Counted from the stretch's first letter, positions 1 to 10,868 are shown. The stretch: DNA of 64,000 nt from Laburnicola sp. R22_1 (GCA_014281115.1 JACONQ010000001.1:248001-312000); one strand, 5' to 3'. Notes: a model not told the origin generated them from the sequence alone. Program-made: numbers and translations.

Positions 1-830
1 GGGCGACAACGCAACATACCGCATCTCCACATTTGGAGCAGTCTGTATCGGTGCCGAGGGCTTTGCACGTCCCATAGCAGTCTACTTTCCCCTGAGGGCA
101 TTTGCACTGCCCGTCCTGGCATGTTTTGCCTCCAGCACACTATGATATGCATTAGGGTTTTGGATTCTGAAGGCGAGAACATAGCATACCGCATCTCCAC
201 ATTTGGAGCAGTCTGTATCGGTGCCGAGGGCTTTGCACGTCCCATAGCAGTCTACTTTCCCCTAAGGGCATTTGCACTGCCCGTCCTGGCATGTTTTGCC
301 TCCAGCACACTATGATATGCATTAGGGTTTTGGATTCTGAAGGCGAGAACATAGCATACCGCATCTCCACATTTGGAGCAGTCTGTATCGGTGCCGAGGA
401 CTTTACAGGTTCCATAGCAGTCTACTTTCCCCCGAGGGCATTTGCACTGCCTGTCCTGGCATGTCTTTCCACCGGTACACTTTAAGCATCCGAGTGTTAG
501 TATTTGAAGCTCCTCTCTGGTATCATAAGCTTACATCTACACACACACCACCACATAGTATCTTCTTAGGCTGTTGTGGGGCCGCAGGGCCGCACTCATA
601 GCAGGGTCCTTCCCCTTTAGCGGCGAGCGATGTGCAGTCCCTTCCAGGGTTGGCGAATTCAGCTGCACACCACTGTGCGCAAACGCTGTTTCCTCCGCCT
701 TGTGCATCAGGATATGCAAAACTAGAGCAAGCTACATCCAAAGAGGATCAGTGGGAATTCCTGAAATGACTTGCTAAAGCATGGAATACTGACCGAGGAC
801 GAATAGTGCGAACACACTGAGTCTGGACAT
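1..830 (-). CDS. Secreted cysteine-rich protein with tandemly duplicated 8-Cys exons (3' end outside window)
   Basis: Not a named gene. The spliced model was built by eye. Exon 1 is 830-794, a signal peptide starting MSRLSVFALF. Exon 2 is 731-535; after the join the signal peptide ends near CSSFA and a mature Cys-rich region follows. Then come three exons of exactly 120 nt (479-360, 309-190, 139-20). The introns are 62, 55, 50 and 50 nt; the second has a CTAAC branch site, and the last intron (from 19) runs off the window. Each 120-nt exon encodes 40 residues with eight cysteines (spacing C-x5-C-x4-C-x-C-x6-C-x3-C-x8-C-x2-C), starts and ends in phase 0, and holds a DCYGTCK..G segment. The spacing recalls the Cys-rich repeats of many secreted fungal proteins (DC.G.C..L.TD...C..C), so a secreted effector or cell-wall role is possible but unproven. 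The intron after exon 5 differs from the repeated intron, so the array may end there. Confidence 0.68.
20..479 (-). repeat. 170-bp tandem repeat = one exon plus one intron, 3 copies
   Basis: The string atttggagca recurs at 31, 201 and 371, a period of 170 bp. Each unit is a 120-nt exon plus a 50-nt intron (GTATGC...CATAG) of the Cys-rich gene. The two left units are almost identical in exon and intron; the unit at 479-360 differs at several exon bases. Confidence 0.9.
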
Positions 831-1025
831 GCTGAATCAAGATTTAGTACAAGCTTGCTTTCGATGTGACCAAAGTCAGCATGCGAGAAGCTCTCATTAT
901 TTATAAACTCGCTATGCACACGTAACGAGGGGAGCGGATATAAGCGCAAAAAGGAAGGCGGGATCCAGAACTATCTTGGAGGTCTTGTCAACAGGCATCC
1001 CTCAGCTCCAGAAAGGCCCTGTGGC

Positions 1026-2508
1026 ACCACATCGTCAGATCTAATTCCTCGGGCGTGGCATTCTTGTTCCTCTGGGCTTATTCTAACGTGTTTGTGTTTA
1101 ATAGGTAGGTTCTTGCCGCTCCTAGCGTGAGCGCTGGACAGTTGAGTGTGCTAGGTTCAAGCCAACGTCAGAGACGTAATCAACAGTATCGAATTTGGTA
1201 GCGAGGCATGGCCTGAGAACCTTCCACACTGCACGATAGACGGAATCAGCCGGATTCATAGGTTCGGGGATCGCTTAACATGAGGCCATCGTGGAGAAGG
1301 ATGCTTTACATGGCGCTGATGCATGGAAATATAGATCGACAATAGTTCGCACATCTGCGACAGGGCTTCAGCTGTAAGCCCGATCCTAGTGTGTAGCTGA
1401 TCTCTAGTTGCAGCTGAAGCTGAAGAGAGGACAGATGACGTTAGTATTTGCAAGACGTTCGTTTAGCCAGCCCCTACGTCCAGTCACGTCCACTTTTCGG
1501 GCCCAGGTTTTTGCACCCCGCGGAATTCATACCCCGCACTAGGCTTTGCCATTTGAGCTCTAGCTTACTGTAGCAAGATCTTGGCGCTCGCAGATGAAAG
1601 AAAAGGCCTGAAACGCCACCGCCCTCATCAGCCACAAAGTTGACCAAAACTATATTGCCAAACAGGGCACACGCTACGCAAGCAGGGCACCGATGCCTAC
1701 ATGAACTGATAGCCTAGCAGTAAGTATAAATGCAGACTAGGCTGATCTCATGCATGCTTGCATATCAGTCATGGATTTGGTTAGCGCAGACCGAATGCTT
1801 GCTACAGCCGGGAGGACGGCCGACCCAAAATAACGGAACATCGGCTATGGTTAACGATTTGTGTGCCCTGTTTGGCAATATAGTTTTGGTCAACTTTGTG
1901 GCTGATGAGGGCGGTGGCGTTTCAGGCCTTTTCTTTCATCTGCGAGCGCCAAGATCTTGCTACAGTAAGCTAGAGCTCAAATGGCAAAGCCTAGTGCGGG
2001 GTATGAATTCCGCGGGGTGCAAAAACCTGGGCCCGAAAAGTGGACGTGACTGGACGTAGGGGCTGGCTAAACGAACGTCTTGCAAATACTAACGTCATCT
2101 GTCCTCTCTTCAGCTTCAGCTGCAACTAGGAGATCAGCTACACACTAGGATCGGGCTTACAGCTGAAGCCCTGTCGCAGATGTGCGAACTATTGTCGATC
2201 TATATTTCCATGCATCAGCGCCATGTAAAGCATCCTTCTCCACGATGGCCTCATGTTAAGCGATCCCCGAACCTATGAATCCGGCTGATTCCGTCTATCG
2301 TGCAGTGTGGAAGGTTCTCAGGCCATGCCTCGCTACCAAATTCGATACTGTTGATTACGTCTCTGACGTTGGCTTGAACCTAGCACACTCAACTGTCCAG
2401 CGCTCACGCTAGGAGCGGCAAGAACCTACCTATTAAACACAAACACGTTAGAATAAGCCCAGAGGAACAAGAATGCCACGCCCGAGGAATTAGATCTGAC
2501 GATGTGGT
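1026..2508. repeat. Near-perfect palindrome, arms ~647 bp, spacer 188 bp
   Basis: The left arm 1026-1672 is the reverse complement of the right arm 1861-2508. For example, gcgtgagcgctggac in the left arm mirrors gtccagcgctcacgc in the right. I saw one 1-base indel (ctctag near 1405 against ctaggag near 2130) and no obvious C-to-T excess. The spacer is 1673-1860. No coding sequence was recognised in the arms. The right arm ends beside a TPR-type coding remnant. A 17-base string, ggaggacggccgaccca or ending ccg, occurs in the spacer (1811) and again at about 2801. Confidence 0.88.
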
Positions 2509-2509
2509 T

Positions 2510-2678
2510 GACCTTGCAATTACACTCAAATCGCAGAACCGCATCCTGGAGGCTTTGTCGCTGATGGGAAGATGTTCCCAAGTGCGGAAAAGAGTTCTAG
2601 GTCCTCACCACCCAGACACCGAGTTTTCACTCGAAACACTCAACGAGTGGCAGATGGAGATGGAAATACGAGGTTGAC
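2510..2678 (+). pseudogene. Orphan C-terminus of a kinesin-light-chain-type TPR protein
   Basis: One frame reads ..LAITLKSQNRILEAL..MGRCSQVRKR.LGPHHPDT, then a short tail with LETLNEWQMEM and a stop. This is the usual end of fungal TPR_10/TPR_12 repeats in NB-ARC/NACHT-TPR proteins, where LGPHHPDT is diagnostic. There is no start codon or upstream TPR array; the fragment begins where the palindrome arm ends. It is best read as a stranded 3' piece of a larger gene. The frame stays open some way back into the arm, without recognisable TPR sequence. Confidence 0.55.
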
Positions 2679-4046
2679 GCTGCTTTTGGTGTTGAAAAAG
2701 AAGCTAGTGTGAATACAGAATAGCAGTACCTGCGCTGGCATGCTCACCGATGACTGTGTAGTAATGTACGCGATTTAGCCACAGCTGTTGCCACTACTTG
2801 CAAGGAGGACGGCCGACCCGCTCTGGCCATGACCTTGCGCTGGAGGCGATGGTTTGTAGATATGGCTGAAGAGGAGAGTGCTGTGTGCAGCTCTGAATAG
2901 TGGTAGAGTCTTGCGAAGCATGGCCACCGTCACAGCTCCGCTAGTACTCATCCCTCACGAACATGAATAATCCAAAACTCCTCACGACCCTCACAGGTCG
3001 AACTGAAGGACCTCTCTATGGCTCTAGAGATTGCAGAGCCCATGTAAGGAGCCGCTGGTTGTTTGACCGTACGACAGCTGTATCACCAAAATATGCAGGG
3101 CTTTTCCACCTTCGGACACGCTTGGAACGACGGCGTTTCGCTAGTAACGCTTAGTTGAACCCACTTGCCGAAGCGCAGGCTTCGATTTCCAGGCCTGCCG
3201 TGCTTCATCTTAGCTTGTATACTTCCCATCACATCGTATTCCCCTTCAACGAGTCGACTAGAGCTCGGCTGCTGCTTAGTCTAGGAATCGGCGCTGGTGG
3301 ATTCGAGAAGCATGAGGACGCGGTGGGGCTTGGTCAGGTCTTTCGTTTGATCAGCGGAGAAAACAACAGCGGGTTCCGGAGCTCGAGGGCGTCGTAATGG
3401 TATGTGTCTACGTTACAAAGTAGGTGTCGCTGTGCGTTGGACTGCGTCTCGATATATACAAGATGGCGAGCGCCGTGGCCCCGAGGGTCTTGGCACTGCT
3501 CCCAATCCTAAGTCGGATTAGCGATGTTCCGAGCGCTTGTAGAAGCTAGCGGCGCGGCCGTTCGGTATATCGCATGCCCGCTGACTATTACGTGAGCCGT
3601 GCAGGCTTGCTGAATACTGACGCTGTTAAATTACGACTAGGCCTCTTCTGTATAGTAAGGATGTAGGTCTTTGCTTGGTAGTTCTGCTCGATGAAGCACA
3701 GATAACTGCCGCAACGCAGCCACCTTATTAAGCGTAGTATTCTTCTCGGGATATAAGCTTTCTGTAGCACTCTATAGGGTGACGAGCTTTTAGACAGATG
3801 CACCATACTTTGAGTAGACGCCGAGGCAGGCCGAGGTAGGGGTGTTAAGGATATGAGTAGTGAGATGCGGTATTGTAAAGTCGATAGGGGAGTCACGCTA
3901 AAGATATCAAGTATATGAGAACCTAAAGAGCCCAAGTATCTATTCCGAGAGTATCTAAGCGGTGCGATTGGTGTTGACGTTGTTGTGGTAGGAAGTGCTG
4001 CTGGTGTTCCGCCACGGCGGTTGTTCCGTTACGATTGGATGGACGT
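2679..4046. other. Gene-poor stretch, nothing recognised
   Basis: Only short open frames without recognisable composition or motifs occur here. Base composition is mixed. It may be old decayed sequence between the palindrome and the Fot1-like element. Confidence 0.5.
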
Positions 4047-4048
4047 TA

Positions 4049-5919
4049 ACGTACTTTGCACTCGAGTCGATCATTCCATCGAGTCCATCACTTTGCCAAG
4101 ACCCCACCAAGTTCTGTACTATTCACAATAGTACAGAGTCAACACGAACTATTTTCGATAGTCCAAATAGGCCAATCTATTCAGAATCTACTTCTACAGG
4201 CTGCCTACAGGTTGTTTTGTTATGCCTGGGCTTGCCGCAGCGTCTACAGCGCTGTTGAGCAGATTCGCCTCCATCAGCGCGCACCCTCTTCTTCGCCTTT
4301 TGCCCATCACTGCGCGCCCTAAACTCCTTTAGAGTGGCCAGCCGCTGGCCCTCTTCAGCTGTGAGGACTCCTTCACGCTGTACTCGCTTTCTTTTATGCG
4401 ATTTACGTCGCGTGGCGGCCTTATTAGCAGCTTGAAGTTTAGCGTTGCGTTTAGTTATTAACACTAAAGAATGCCCTATCAGCTCGGCGCCTTTAATGAG
4501 CTTTTCCACCGCCTTAACTATATAAGTTAGGGAACTATCTACATGCCTTTGAATCCTCTGCTTAACTAGCGTCGATTGCGACCCAAGTTCTGTACTATTT
4601 CGCGGAGTTTGCGACTCCTATGTACTATCGCGAATAGTACAAAGTGGAGGCGTACGCAGGCGGACGTTAAGCTGCGATATCACAACTTCTGGGTCGTGGG
4701 GCACTAGGCCAGCACCTCGAAAGCCTCCTTTGATATTACTTTTAGTAATTAAAGCCTTAAAAGTAGCAATAAAGCAAGGTAGGAACTCGATTTTGGTAAT
4801 GTGCGTGATGTGGTTGCGCATTAGATTCTTAGCTTAGCGCCCATACGCCTTCTTTAACGGCGCAAAACAACCCACGTCAAGTGGCTGCAAGAGGTGCGAC
4901 GAATGTGGAGGCATATAGAGAGTAATAATATTACTCTTTTTACAGTAATTCTGGAATTCAAGCGAGTTGTAACTTTTGTGGCCATTAATAATAAGTAAAC
5001 GTGCTCTACTAGTAGTACGCCTCTTTGTATGCTCATTAAAGTGCTTTAGCCATTGCAGACTAAGCTCATTTGTTGTCCAGCCGTTCTCAGAGACTGCAAT
5101 AACCCAATCATGAGGTAGATCCTTCTCCTTATACCAGGCGGAGAGGTGGTGCTTGCCCCTGAAGATAATGAAGGGTGGGATCCACCACCCTATTGCGTTG
5201 ATGCCTTGGATGACTGTTGTCCACTCCCTATTGCCCTACTGCACCTGCTTTGGCCGTCCTTAACGCTCAGAGCCTGTGACTACCGCTCTAGTCGATATTA
5301 TGCCTATTATAAAGCTAGACTTGTTGAAATTGTAGGTGTCCTTATCTAGGATACTATACTTGGCCTTTATGTTCTCCACAAGCCGGAACTAGCCTCGTAT
5401 CACCTCAGGATCCTCCTAGAGGGCTCTCTTGTAGTCGTACTTTCGATTGAACTTGACTTAAAGCTTTAGCTGGCGCTTAACAAAGTTATAAGGCCACCTC
5501 TGGCCAACTGGCTCGTAGTAGCGTGCAGCCAGTAAAGAATCGGCCATATCTTTTATGGCATCAAGCTGGGGCGGAAATCCTCGCGCGTCTAGGTCGAGTA
5601 TATGCTGCACAATCACCTGCTCCTCTCTTATAGTAAGTCTTATTTTGTTGGGTGCGCAGTCGCGTCTAAACGTCTTTCCAGCGCGTTAGTTGCTAAGTGT
5701 ACTTTAAGAGACGTTATAGAGGGCTGCAGCGCGTCGCTAAGAGAGTGTCGCGTCTTGTTTAATAGCCTGGATCGCAAGCTGTATACGCGCTTCTTTTAAC
5801 GCTAGTAGTTTGTTATGTGGTTGAGGCATCGCGTTGTACTATTGCTGATAGTACGTTTTGGTGGGGTCTTGGCAAAGTGATCGACTCGATGGAATGATCG
5901 ACTCGAGTGCAAAGTACGT
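4049..5919 (-). mobile_element. Fot1/pogo-type DNA transposon with 62-bp TIRs and TA target duplication
   Basis: The ends are inverted repeats of about 62 bp. The left begins acgtactttgcactcgag and the right ends with its complement; they differ by one base in the part compared. TA lies on both sides (4047-4048 and 5920-5921). Length is 1871 bp, normal for the Fot1 group of the Tc1/mariner superfamily. The interior encodes a transposase on the minus strand, now broken (separate entry). Confidence 0.92.
4177..5832 (-). pseudogene. Fot1/pogo-like transposase, RIP-degraded
   Basis: Read on the minus strand from an ATG at about 5828 (MPQPHNKLLALKE). Recognisable blocks: an N-terminal helix-turn-helix region, YNFN.SSFIIGII (the first catalytic block, usually YNFDE.GF), GWTTNELSLQWL, LLIINGHKSYNS.EF (second), MPPHSSHLLQPLDVGCF (third). 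It ends in an intact 110-codon piece with a CCHC zinc knuckle (CRRCGKPRHNKTTC), a common tail in this family. Many in-frame TAG/TAA codons stand where CAG/CAA is expected, and the first catalytic Asp is replaced, so it is inactive. The pattern fits RIP. Confidence 0.85.
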
Positions 5920-5921
5920 TA

Positions 5922-6444
5922 CAACTTTTAAACTACTAATTATTTTTAAAAAGTTCCTTAACTAGAGTTATAGAGAAAGATTCTATCTATAATTCTAGGA
6001 TTTTAGTTTTTAATAATAATAAAGTTTAGAAAAAAGTATAATAGTAGAAAAATAAACGTTCTTAAAATTAAAATATAATAATTTCTTAGAAGTAAACTAT
6101 ATAATTTTGAATACTTTTATATTAGGTATTTTTATATAAAATAGCTAGATACAAAGTTATACTATCTTTTTATTTTTTTAAAAAGAAAAAATTAGGAAAG
6201 ATAATCTATCTTTTAAAGTAAGCTATTATATAAAAATACCCAATATAAAAAGTATTCAAAATTATATAGTTTACTTCTAAGAAATTATTATATTTTAATT
6301 TTAAGAACGTTTATTTTTCTACTATTATACTTTTTTCTAAACTTTATTATTATTAAAAACTAAAATCCTAGAATTATAGATAGAATCTTTCTCTATAACT
6401 CTAGTTAAGGAACTTTTTAAAAATAATTAGTAGTTTAAAAGTTG
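5922..6444. mobile_element. AT-rich foldback element (MITE-like), ~220-bp inverted arms, TA-flanked
   Basis: The left arm starts caacttttaaactactaat at 5922. The right arm ends with its reverse complement at 6444. Pairing continues for about 220 bp with few mismatches, leaving a loop of roughly 80 bp. TA flanks both sides (5920-5921, shared with the Fot1-like element, and 6445-6446). There is no coding potential. The TA flanks suggest mobilisation by a Tc1/mariner-type transposase. Confidence 0.85.
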
Positions 6445-6489
6445 TATTACTTTAAACTTTCTTATTTTTCTTGATTTTCCTAGTAAAAA

Positions 6490-6540
6490 GCCGTGCATTA
6501 CGCGAATCCGTGCATTACGCGAACGTATACGTTATGCCAA
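6490..6540. repeat. Doubled cgtgcattacgcgaa motif, possible stray transposon end
   Basis: cgtgcattacgcgaa occurs twice, 18 bases apart, followed by cgtatacg. A doubled short motif near a terminus resembles the TIR of the element at 43443 (CACCGGATGCACG twice). No partner end was found, so this is a weak call. Confidence 0.3.
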
Positions 6541-6660
6541 GCCCTTACCGGTAGCGCGTCGTCCGAAGACCCCTCGAACTTCGCAATATTACTATGAATC
6601 CCTGTATTTTAACAACTTACAGATATCAACAACCAACCTTAGGATTTGCTTATTGGCTTC

Positions 6661-8283
6661 AAGAACCTCCTTAGGGACCATACGGGCGCCAGTTAGGCTA
6701 TTGCCATCCTCTCCGTCATCAACAACTACAATATCGCCACCTAGTTCAGCTGTTTTGTGGGCGACAATGCGACAAACAACGACGCTAAGCTTATCGCGGG
6801 CCTCAACCTCCACCCTGACATTTCCATCACCTTTGAGCACCGTATACGCTGCGCGGGCCATATAATCAACCTTGTCGTTAAGGCCCTAATATATGGCAAC
6901 GGTGTCAGCAAGTTTAAAGAAGAGTTAGCTTAGGCCGCTCCCTAGGATCAATTTCAACTGTACAGAAAGCATAGGATTGTTGGGAAGCTCCACAACTTTG
7001 TGAATGCTGTCCTTGCGTCCCACAAACGCCGCGAGCTGTTCACGACTATACAAACTAAGCTAGGCGACGAGGACCCCCTCTAGCGATTTGGCAGTCTCTA
7101 TTTAATATAGGACAGCGGGATTAGGTGGCACTCTGTGTATCGCATGCTCTTACGCTGTTATGAGCTTCAAGACCTGATCTTTAGGTTCACGCGTTGGTGG
7201 AGAGCTCTGTCAGGCGCTGACGACGTCGCCGCCAATAAGGACGGCGATAAGGAGGACAAGGAGGAGCTGGACTACGACCTATTGGCCGACGCCCTCTTAG
7301 ACGATGAGTGGGATAACGTTAAAGAGCTCGCCGACTTCCTTAAGCCCTTCTATTAGATGACTTTAAGACTTGAGGGCAACGTCAGCACCTCTGGGTACGG
7401 GAGTCTCTGGCAGACGCTTGTCAACTTGCAACACCTCTGGCGGAGACTCCACAAAGTCAAAGACGCCGTCGCCTACAAGCCTAACAACTCCTACATTAAA
7501 AACGCCACTGGGTTTGCAATATAGAAGCTTATGTTGTATTTTATCAAGCTTGTGATGGATCAGCCATCCTCACCGTACTGCGTCGCGACTGCCCTTAACC
7601 CGCAGCTTCGGCTACTCTGGTTTCAAGGGCAGTGGTTAGCCTACCCAGCTTGGTACAAGAAAGCTGAGAGATCCCTAAAAGACGTCTTTTAACAGTATGT
7701 TGATGCGGAGAAGGAGGAGGTAATTGAGCTTGACGCCTCCGCCCTCCGTCGTCGCAAAACGCCAGGTGGCAAATATCACGACGAGGAGTTCGAGGAGACT
7801 ATGGCTGTCAACCTCCACTTACAGACCAACTCCCGGGCTCACAAGAAAGCCCGGACGTTAAACGAGCTGACGACGTATTTTGACAATATACGCGGAGACC
7901 TCCTTGTTGCTTAGGACGAGGACCCGATTTACAGAGACCCCATGACTTGGTGGCATTACGTGGGCAAGAAACAGTACCCCATTTTGTACAAAGTCGCCCT
8001 TGATTATTTATCTATACCTGCCACCTCTTGTGAGTGTGAGAGGTGCTTCAGCAAAGCACGGAGGACTATATCAACGGATAGAAACCTCCTTTCTCCAGCT
8101 ACAATAGAGGCCTTGCAACTCCAACGTAATTGGATTCAAAACAAGGCTATTAGGAGTGAGCTGAACGAGCTTACAGCTCACATCTCCGCCAGAGGGATAT
8201 TTGAGGATATGGACGACGATTTGAGGTGTACGACTCCAGTAACTCCAGTAACTGCGCCCTTCAGTTACGGAGCTATTGAGTAG
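6661..8283 (+). pseudogene. hAT-superfamily transposase, RIP-degraded, N-terminus lost
   Basis: One reading frame runs throughout with about ten stops, all TAG/TAA, and no frameshift. Landmarks in order: FVGDNATNNDAKLI, RIRCAGHIINLVVKAL, GKLHNFVNAVL, RWHSVYRMLLRCYELQDLI, then the hAT C-terminal dimerisation region (LDYLSIPATSCECERCFS, followed by KARRTIS..RNLLSP). These are standard blocks of fungal hAT (hobo/Ac/Tam3) transposases. The BED-finger N-terminus is not recognisable upstream of about 6660. From 7942 the last 113 codons are still open. The position of stops at former CAG codons points to RIP. No 8-bp target duplication could be placed. Confidence 0.85.
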
Positions 8284-8400
8284 TAAGCAGTTACGGCAGC
8301 CCTCAGTTACTGTACTCAACCCACCCCCCATCAGTCGGTCCGTCGGGCGAGACGTACAGTTACGGCTTCAAATATATCCAATAGTTACTAGTAACCGACT
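8230..8400. repeat. Clustered cagttacgg/agtaact motifs, probable hAT subterminal repeats
   Basis: About six copies of cagttac or its complement gtaactg lie just downstream of the hAT coding region, several extended to cagttacgg. hAT elements carry short subterminal transposase-binding repeats, and this cluster is where the 3' end would lie. The exact terminus is not resolved. Confidence 0.45.
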
Positions 8401-8429
8401 ATTGGAAACGTTGCACATCAGCGTTTTTT

Positions 8430-8990
8430 TAAGACCAGGAGGCCATCATCGTGCTGCTTGGGTAGTTGAAGGACAATGGACAGCAGCGTGTGTGTAGGGA
8501 AGGTGGAGAAGAACCACCACCCACACCCATCGAATATTTTCTCATCGATTTTTAGACCAGGCGACCAGAGGCGCGCACCCATAGGTAGCAAATGTAGCAA
8601 GTTTTAGTCCACAGCCCCATCATCTTTATACATCAGAGGAGGCCATCATAGTGGTCATCCTGAACTTTTAGTAAAGTAAGTGAACAATGGCGTGTGTGCA
8701 GGGAAGAAGAACCACCACCCACACCCATCGTCCTTTCGCATGAAAGTTTTTAATACCCGAAGGCTAGAAGCACAGCCACATAAAAGGAGTTGCCGGCTGT
8801 TTTTACTCCACAGCTCCATAATGACTTCGTGTTATGTTTTTAATGAATACCCCAAGGACCAACCAAAGGCGCACACCCATAGGCAGCAGATGTAGCAATT
8901 GTTAGTCCACAGCCCCATGACTTCTTTGCCCGTGTTTTTTTTAAAGACCAGGAAGCCAGGGGCTCACACATAGTAAAATATGTTATAGGT
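8430..8990. repeat. Degenerate interspersed tandem repeats (~200-300 bp spacing)
   Basis: Three modules recur imperfectly. An aggaggccatcat-type string is at about 8440 and 8637, with a divergent form near 8948. A gaagaaccaccacccacacccatcg string occurs at about 8506 and 8706. A cccataggyagcaratgtagca string followed by ttagtccacagccccat occurs at about 8580 and 8876. No protein was recognised. From 9000 to 9410 there is nothing else I can name. Confidence 0.6.
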
Positions 8991-9410
8991 CTTAGCAGGT
9001 AGAACTGTAACGTGTGTGTAAGAAAGACGACTTTCCAGTGCTGGAGGAGAGATTTTATATGCTGGATTTGCGGCTAGTGGGGGCGGTCACGTGGCACGGG
9101 TGTTATCTTGGTAAGATTGTGGCTGTCGGTAATATGCTGGGGGTTGATTGATTGAGATGAGATGAGATGAGAGATAGCGCGATTTAACAACGGCGCAATG
9201 TTGGGGATGTAGTATTGCATGACTATCTGATATGTTATGAGGTAGGTCTCAACCAATGACACGCTCCCATCGTCCCATTTCCAGACCACATCCCTACATT
9301 ACACTCGAACGGGTTAAGCCGCACTACTCAGTTCCATCACAGTACTGTACGCATGAATTTCAATCACCGCGACTACATAACCCAACTAGCTAGACAACTT
9401 CCCCCACCTC

Positions 9411-10358
9411 CTACTTCAAATACTCCCCAAACCACCCCACAGCCTGCGCAAACGCCATCTCCTTCGCAAACCTCGCCGGGCGAACCGCCAAATCCGCCCT
9501 TACCGCAAACCCATGCGCCACATCCGAGAACAAGCTCATCTGATACGGGACGTCCATTTTCTCGAGTATATCTTCTGTCTCGCGGCGTTTGGAGGCAGGG
9601 AAGGTCTCGTCGGTTTCTAACAAATGCAACTTGTTAGCCCTAACCACGCCCTTTCCTCGCTCCTATTCTTCCTGCCTATACGGGGGGGTAAAACACAAGG
9701 TTAGAAAACGTACGTACCAGCAGCAGCGACACTCAACGGCCCCTTGATTCCCTCTAATTCATCGCGCTCCACAAGACTCGGATGCGCAACAAACCCCGCA
9801 TCCAGACACCCCGCCTTCAGCCACCGACACACGTACTTGCCGCCAAAGCAGTACCCCACGCCGCCGAGCTTTTTAACCCCCAGCTCGCCGCGGAGGTGCT
9901 TGATCGTGGTTTCGACGATGGGATCGACGGTCGGGGAGCGCGGCATGTCGTTTTGGATCCAGGCTGTGAGGTCGAAGGTTGCGGGGGGATTGAGGGGGAC
10001 AGCGGCGCCGTTGAGGATGTCGGGGATGAGGGTGAAGTAGCCGTTCGCGGCGAATTGGTCGGCTATGCTGGGGGGGTGTTAGGCATGCTGGATGGATGGG
10101 GGGTGGGAGGGGAGCAGAACAGTTTGATGTTGATAGAGTGCATGCCCCGGGCGTCTGTGAGGATTAGGATGGCGGTTCGCGTGTTTTTGTTCGAGGGGTA
10201 GGTGAAGTAGGTGGGGACTGTGCGTGTGAGTTGCGATTGGGAGGCTTTGTTGAGGGAAAGGATGGATTACTGTTGCCAATGTTTTTGATTTCGCCTTTTG
10301 CTTCGCCCTCGTGCTTGACGCCTTCGAAGCAGCAGCGACCGGGGGGTTTTGAAGTCAT
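9411..10358 (-). CDS. Dienelactone hydrolase family protein
   Basis: Four exons: 10358-10271, 10217-10121, 10067-9718 and 9616-9411. They join in frame to 246 residues, the usual DLH length. The introns are 53, 53, 101 nt and all GT..AG; the second and third have CTAAC-like branch sites. This is an alpha/beta hydrolase. The nucleophile is Cys135 in GVGYCFGG, the acid is probably Asp181 (AAAETDE, formed across the last junction), and the base is His213 in DVAHGFA. The N-terminal MTSKPPGRCCFEGVKHEGE matches cytosolic fungal members of the family. The substrate cannot be told from sequence; family members hydrolyse dienelactones or related esters in aromatic catabolism or detoxification. There is no signal peptide. 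It shares a 510-bp interval with the gene upstream. Confidence 0.9.
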
Positions 10359-10868
10359 TGTGAGAAAGTCCCGAGTTTGAAAAGAAGGGTAGCAATAGAG
10401 GTGGGAGATGTAAAGAGTAGAGGAAATTTGAATTTGAAGAAGATTTAAACTTTAATACACTGTGAGTACGTATACCTTATATGCCTATCGGTCTCTGACG
10501 CGTCTAGTTCATCCTGGATGGGAGCTCTGTCGTGGTGCCCTCAGTGGGGTAGGCTGCAGAGCATGACGCAGCGAACCACACTAATAACAAATCGTGCTAG
10601 CGGGAGATCTATTCCTTCCTTTTATGACAGGGAATACACTGACTGCACATACGTGGATGGAAGCCTAGGGATTTGGCTGGGGGTAAAGTTGCCTGTGGAG
10701 CAAATGCTGGATCCCGATTGCATTGGAGTTGGGCGATAATGTGATCCGACTCTTGGCCAGATCTTGAGAGGAAAAGGGTATATTACTGATACGAAAGTCT
10801 TACCGCTGTGCGCGATTTGGCAGCCTTGTGTAGCTGCATGGTCAATATTCCCGGCGTGGTTCAGCTCC
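10359..10868. other. Intergenic region between two minus-strand genes
   Basis: It holds the promoter of the dienelactone-hydrolase-family gene and the 3' end of the Cir_N gene. No convincing coding region or repeat was seen. Confidence 0.6.

Noticed and set aside
6592..6861. Minus-strand open frame of 89 codons with protein-like composition
   Set aside because: The plus strand in this stretch carries conserved hAT blocks (DNATNN, RIRCAGHIINL) in frame with the rest of the hAT pseudogene, so the minus frame is a shadow.
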